From assembly GCA_020627645.1 (NCBI GenBank), contig JAHDGN010000175.1, forward strand, positions 1 to 6,929: a DNA stretch of 6,929 bases, read 5' to 3'. Of this stretch, positions 4,053-6,929 are shown in pieces. Origin of the DNA: Akkermansiaceae bacterium (GTDB lineage: Bacteria > Verrucomicrobiota > Verrucomicrobiia > Verrucomicrobiales > Akkermansiaceae). Below the pieces are notes generated by a model. It did no database searches. It saw nothing but the letters and a program-made list of their open reading frames with translations, and had not been told where the DNA came from. The first letter of the stretch is position 1. The number at the start of each line of letters is the position of its first letter. The translations under genes and the position numbers were made by a program.

Positions 4053-6929
4053 CTATTGCTCAGAAGGAACCTCAGTCACCTTTTGAATTCGGAAAAATTC
4101 CTGCTCCATGGCTGTCTCCAATAAGAATCGATTCACCCTTTCTAAAGCAACTCCCCGCTCGACTTCCACCCAAGTCTTCAAATCCGTACTTTTTTCTAAG
4201 CAGAAAAGCTGCCCAGGCATAAGCGACACCTCCATCAAAGCGGTCTCTGCCTCCAAATCATAAGCCACAAAACCCGATACAGGCGCCTCAGAATATGGCA
4301 CTTCCGGATTGTCATTCGCGTTGTTTGCACTGAACCCAGAAAGACCTTCATCAAAGTCCTCCCACCCATCTCCATCAGTATCCCTCATCATAGGATCCGA
4401 ATTGAAAACAAAGACCTCCAAGAAATCACACGCCCCATCATCATCGAAATCACCATCACCCGTGAGCATCCCAATCTCCAGAGCTACCCCATCCCAAAGA
4501 CCATCATCATTTGAATCCGGATCAAGTGGATCCAAAAAGAGACTCCTCTCTTCCACCCCATCAGATGCACCGTCACCATCACTATCAGCCAAATGAGGGT
4601 TCGTCCCCAACCCTAACTCCACATGATCACTCAAACCATCAGCATCAGTATCAAATAAAACTGGAGAAGTTCCAATCTTCACCAACTCCTCATAATCTCC
4701 TACCCCATCCAAATCCGAATCTGCCTTCTGAGAATTTGTCCCAAGATTACCCTCTAACATGGTAGCCAAACCATCAGAATCCTCATCGTGCCCAACCCCA
4801 AAATTAATGACCTGCTCAGCTCCCGGGTCACTTGTATAAAGATCCCCATCCGCCGGAAGATAAGTCCGACCACTCAACTCAGAATCAGTCACCAAAATCA
4901 AATTCAGCCACTGATCATGCAAGAGCCGGCGACCTGACAAATCAATTCGATATCCCCACTCATCACTGACGTTCTTAATCGCGCCAGAAGGCTCAGAATC
5001 ATCCAGCTTACCATTCCGATTCAAGTCCAACCCAACACGACCTGATGTCACAAAAGGCTCATCTGAAGTGCGTAAACCATCACCATCATTGTCCAACCAT
5101 ACCTGTCCGGTAATTTCACGAAGACTCGGAGCATCAACGCACCCAAAATCACAAGTGACCGTCATCGGCAGGGAAACCACTACTGCGTGACAATTCTCTC
5201 CAGGAGGCAAATTCGTGAGAACAGTCGAAGGAGGCAAATCAGGACAAATTAGGTAAGGAGTATTGCTCGGAGGCAACCCCTCAAAACAATAAACCCCCGA
5301 AATATCAGTCAAAGTTTGAGCCAAAACCTGCCCCGTCAAACCATCACGCAACAAAAAGGAAACTCCCGACATCGGCAGCTCCCCATCTTGGTAAATACCA
5401 TCACGATTTCTATCGTACCATTTACGACCTGTGATTTTAACTGTCTGCGGCTGGGCAACCTTTGCGTTCCCAAAGTCCAATCCTGTATAAATTTCTCCTT
5501 CGTGAAGACAGAGAGACCCCACAACTGACCAGTTACCCATCTCATTCGGAAAAGTCGGTTGATAAAGGGAAGGATCTAGCTGCTCTTGAACCGTAAAAGG
5601 CCCAGTCACCGACGCCGGAATTTCTAAACAATAAGCCCCATTTTCATCATTCCACGTACTCGGATCATCCCTCGTGGTCTGCGTAGCTGGCTCCCCAACA
5701 TCAAGCTGCCCATTCCCATTCAAATCCGCAAAAATCGGCCATCCCGCAAGCTTTGGCTCATCTGACTGCCGGATTCCATCCCCATTTTCATCAATCCATT
5801 TACATCCATACACAAATCGTGACCCCCGCTGGCCAACCGGACGAGGAGTCCCATCAATTCCTGAACCATTCTCCGACCCCACAATCTCTCTCCTCCTCCT
5901 GATTCGATCCTCAGGACGCTCCGCATAAATTTGATCTCTCCGAAATCCCCCCACCACCTTATCCTCAACCGAATCACTGCCAGAATCCAAAATATCCACC
6001 CCTCCACGACCAAAGATCTGATCAGCTCCTGGACCACCATGAATCTGGTCGTCACCAAGCCCACCAGTCAGCTTGAAGTCATCCCCCGAACCTCCAATGA
6101 TAATATCATCTCCCCAACCCCCTCGACCTTTGTCATCCCCCCCATCACCAAACAAACGGTCATTACCAAGATTTCCCTTCAACACATCATTCCCAGCCTC
6201 ACCTAGCAACTGGTCATTCCCCGCCTTCCCTTTCATCCTGTCATTCCCTTCACCCCCAAAGGCGATATCATCGTTGAAGCCACCTCGAATCCGATCATTC
6301 CCACACCCACCATAAAGCTCATCGTTTCCAAATCCCCCCTTAATCTTGTCGCCATCTGCCCCACCAAAAATCAAATCATCACCAAAACCACCCTCCAACT
6401 TATCTTCACCAATCCCGCCATAAATCGTATCATTGCCCCTCTGGCCATTGATACGATCATCACCCGGCCCACCAAAAATCAAATCTTCTCCCGTATCAGT
6501 CAAATTGATCAAAACCTCTCCCCAGATTTTATCATTGCCACCCTCGCCATAAATCTCGTCGTCCCCCCCACTACCATGAAGCCGATCATGACGCGCCCCA
6601 CCCCAAATAATGTCATTCCCCGGTTGGTTCGGCCATTGAAGCAAAAAGCCAAACAATTCCCCCAACCCTGTATTGTCACCCCAAATCACATCAATTCCAT
6701 CCTGCCCCTTAAGCTGATCATCTCCATTTCCTCCCTGCATCATATCATTCCCATCGTTCCCCTCAAAACAATCATTCCCTTCACCTCCAACCATCACATC
6801 CATAAAAGGCCCACCCCAAGCGAGATCATTCCCCCCATTCCCAAAGATAATATCGAATCCCAATTCTCCCCAAATCCGATCATTCCCTGCCTGAGTACCC
6901 GTCATATTATCCCCCCAAAGGATATCCAT
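4053..6929 (-). CDS. Large RTX / SdrD-B / thrombospondin-3-like calcium-binding surface or secreted protein, 5'-partial
   Basis: 958 residues are visible, numbered from the ATG at 6929. That Met lies inside a repeat motif, so the true start and any signal peptide are outside the window. Residues 1-315 are RTX nonapeptides (G-G-x-G-x-D-x-U-x) in three in-register blocks separated by loops; such repeats fold into Ca2+-binding beta-rolls. A basic linker (about 327-348, with RIRRRRE) follows. Three SdrD-B-like repeats span about 372-489, 497-598 and 604-713, with 12-residue EF-hand-like loops such as DENGDGIRQSDE (380-391), DLNGNGQLDVGE (402-413), DRNRDGIYQDGE (506-517) and DNDGDGLRTSDE (613-624). 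About six Asp-rich thrombospondin-3-like repeats fill 714-865. The end (about 884-950) has 'LEKSTDLKTW' and FFRIQKV, like many exported Verrucomicrobiota proteins. No toxin, protease or other catalytic domain is visible. It is probably a cell-surface or matrix protein stabilised by calcium. The gene is convergent with the ABC-F gene and has no export partner in view. Confidence 0.92.
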   Translation of the reverse strand: MDILWGDNMTGTQAGNDRIWGELGFDIIFGNGGNDLAWGGPFMDVMVGGEGNDCFEGNDGNDMMQGGNGDDQLKGQDGIDVIWGDNTGLGELFGFLLQWPNQPGNDIIWGGARHDRLHGSGGDDEIYGEGGNDKIWGEVLINLTDTGEDLIFGGPGDDRINGQRGNDTIYGGIGEDKLEGGFGDDLIFGGADGDKIKGGFGNDELYGGCGNDRIRGGFNDDIAFGGEGNDRMKGKAGNDQLLGEAGNDVLKGNLGNDRLFGDGGDDKGRGGWGDDIIIGGSGDDFKLTGGLGDDQIHGGPGADQIFGRGGVDILDSGSDSVEDKVVGGFRRDQIYAERPEDRIRRRREIVGSENGSGIDGTPRPVGQRGSRFVYGCKWIDENGDGIRQSDEPKLAGWPIFADLNGNGQLDVGEPATQTTRDDPSTWNDENGAYCLEIPASVTGPFTVQEQLDPSLYQPTFPNEMGNWSVVGSLCLHEGEIYTGLDFGNAKVAQPQTVKITGRKWYDRNRDGIYQDGELPMSGVSFLLRDGLTGQVLAQTLTDISGVYCFEGLPPSNTPYLICPDLPPSTVLTNLPPGENCHAVVVSLPMTVTCDFGCVDAPSLREITGQVWLDNDGDGLRTSDEPFVTSGRVGLDLNRNGKLDDSEPSGAIKNVSDEWGYRIDLSGRRLLHDQWLNLILVTDSELSGRTYLPADGDLYTSDPGAEQVINFGVGHDEDSDGLATMLEGNLGTNSQKADSDLDGVGDYEELVKIGTSPVLFDTDADGLSDHVELGLGTNPHLADSDGDGASDGVEERSLFLDPLDPDSNDDGLWDGVALEIGMLTGDGDFDDDGACDFLEVFVFNSDPMMRDTDGDGWEDFDEGLSGFSANNANDNPEVPYSEAPVSGFVAYDLEAETALMEVSLMPGQLFCLEKSTDLKTWVEVERGVALERVNRFLLETAMEQEFFRIQKVTEVPSEQ
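4335..4790 (-). repeat. Thrombospondin type 3-like Asp-rich repeats (about six)
   Basis: Residues 714-865 contain successive D-x-D-x-D-G motifs: DEDSDG, DSDLDG, DTDADG, DSDGDG, DFDDDG and DTDGDG, with a degenerate DPDSNDDG between the fourth and fifth. Several are followed by an E-x-x-x-G-T-[NS]-P-like tail (NLGTN, KIGTSP, GLGTNP). This is the pattern of bacterial thrombospondin-3-type calcium-binding repeats. Spacing is about 20-25 residues, longer around the fourth and fifth motifs. Confidence 0.85.
4791..5816 (-). repeat. Three SdrD-B-like repeats with EF-hand-like loops
   Basis: Repeats start at the W-x-D-x-N/D-x-D-G motifs of residues 378, 504 and 611 (WIDENGDG, WYDRNRDG, WLDNDGDG). Each motif is followed by the E-P or E-x-P that opens the B-type domain, and repeat 2 has the typical G-x-Y-x-F-x-G-L-P-P stretch. 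Repeats 1 and 3 also carry a second loop, DLNGNGQLDVGE or DLNRNGKLDDSE. B-type repeats in Gram-positive Sdr adhesins are rigid Ca2+-dependent stalks; a similar stalk role here is inferred from the family. Confidence 0.8.
5985..6473 (-). repeat. Main RTX nonapeptide array, 18 tandem units (27-bp period)
   Basis: Residues 153-315 of the RTX protein consist of 18 consecutive units. Each begins with Gly and carries the G-[ND]-D or related core, for example GGPGDDRIN, GQRGNDTIY and GGIGEDKLE. The spacing is exactly nine residues except for one ten-residue unit (279-288, GGSGDDFKLT). The DNA is a diverged 27-bp repeat, so conservation is at the protein level. The array is expected to form a parallel beta-roll binding Ca2+ between turns. 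The last units (VDILD and after) lose the consensus, marking the end of the roll. Confidence 0.9.
6522..6869 (-). repeat. Upstream RTX blocks of 7 and 3 units, separated by a loop
   Basis: Residues 21-83 hold seven exact nonapeptide units (Gly at 21, 30, 39, 48, 57, 66 and 75) and residues 110-136 hold three (Gly at 110, 119 and 128). Between them is a 26-residue segment (84-109) that breaks the register and contains the hydrophobic stretch ELFGFLLQWP. Another loop (137-152) separates the second block from the main array. The units are less regular than in the main array (for example PFMDVMVGG) but keep the G-x-D core and an aromatic or aliphatic residue before the next Gly. Confidence 0.85.

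Noticed and set aside
4014..4076. Inverted repeat ACTGAGG (4014-4020) / CCTCAGT (4070-4076) as a shared terminator
   Set aside because: The arms are only 7 bp with a 49-nt loop and no T tract, and they lie within both coding ends. Chance pairing is likely.
5985..6473. 27-bp periodic repeats that might be read as a CRISPR or minisatellite array
   Set aside because: The units are contiguous with no spacers, diverged at DNA level, and keep a perfect coding register for RTX nonapeptides. They are protein repeats.
4053..6929. Hemolysin or RTX toxin with type I secretion
   Set aside because: There is no toxin, acyltransferase or protease domain, no RTX array at the C-terminal end as in type I substrates, and no HlyB/HlyD-type genes in the window. 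The C-terminus is a different module.

Overview
The window most likely comes from a member of the Verrucomicrobiota or a close PVC-group relative. This is inferred from protein style, with no rRNA or marker gene in view. Two of the three genes encode large secreted-type proteins that end in the C-terminal module common in that phylum: a D-rich DPDGDG-like patch with an LGTNP tail and/or an 'S.DL..W' motif near a C-terminal beta-strand. No gene start has a recognisable Shine-Dalgarno sequence. No tRNA, rRNA, CRISPR array, insertion sequence or integrase is visible.

Layout. (1) Positions 41-1870, + strand: a repetitive beta-sandwich protein of at least four ~106-119-residue repeats plus the C-terminal module. 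Its reading frame is clearly coding well upstream of its first ATG (434). It meets an in-frame TAA at 38-40 without passing any ATG, GTG or TTG, so it is 5'-incomplete, frameshifted or a decayed gene. (2) Positions 1871-2066: a C-rich intergenic spacer with one small hairpin. (3) Positions 2067-4037, + strand: a complete ABC-F ATPase (656 aa), a soluble ribosome-associated translation factor of the YheS/Uup kind. (4) A 15-bp convergent gap at 4038-4052. (5) Positions 4053-6929, - strand: the last 958 residues of a large calcium-binding-type surface or secreted protein. From the N-terminal side it has RTX nonapeptide blocks, three SdrD-B-like repeats with EF-hand-like loops, about six thrombospondin-type-3-like Asp-rich repeats, and the C-terminal module. 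Its 5' end lies outside the window.

How they relate. The ABC-F gene looks like a core translation gene lying between two accessory extracellular proteins. Nothing ties it to export of the RTX protein: it has no membrane domain, and no HlyD or TolC partner is present. The two flanking proteins share the same type of C-terminal ending, so they may share an export or anchoring route; this is inference.

The most notable structure is in the RTX protein. Its 28 visible nonapeptide units fall into three exact-register blocks (7, 3 and 18 units). Each visible block is preceded by a longer loop, and each loop follows an [I/L]-W-G-[D/E] motif. I see no convincing new multi-gene system in the window.
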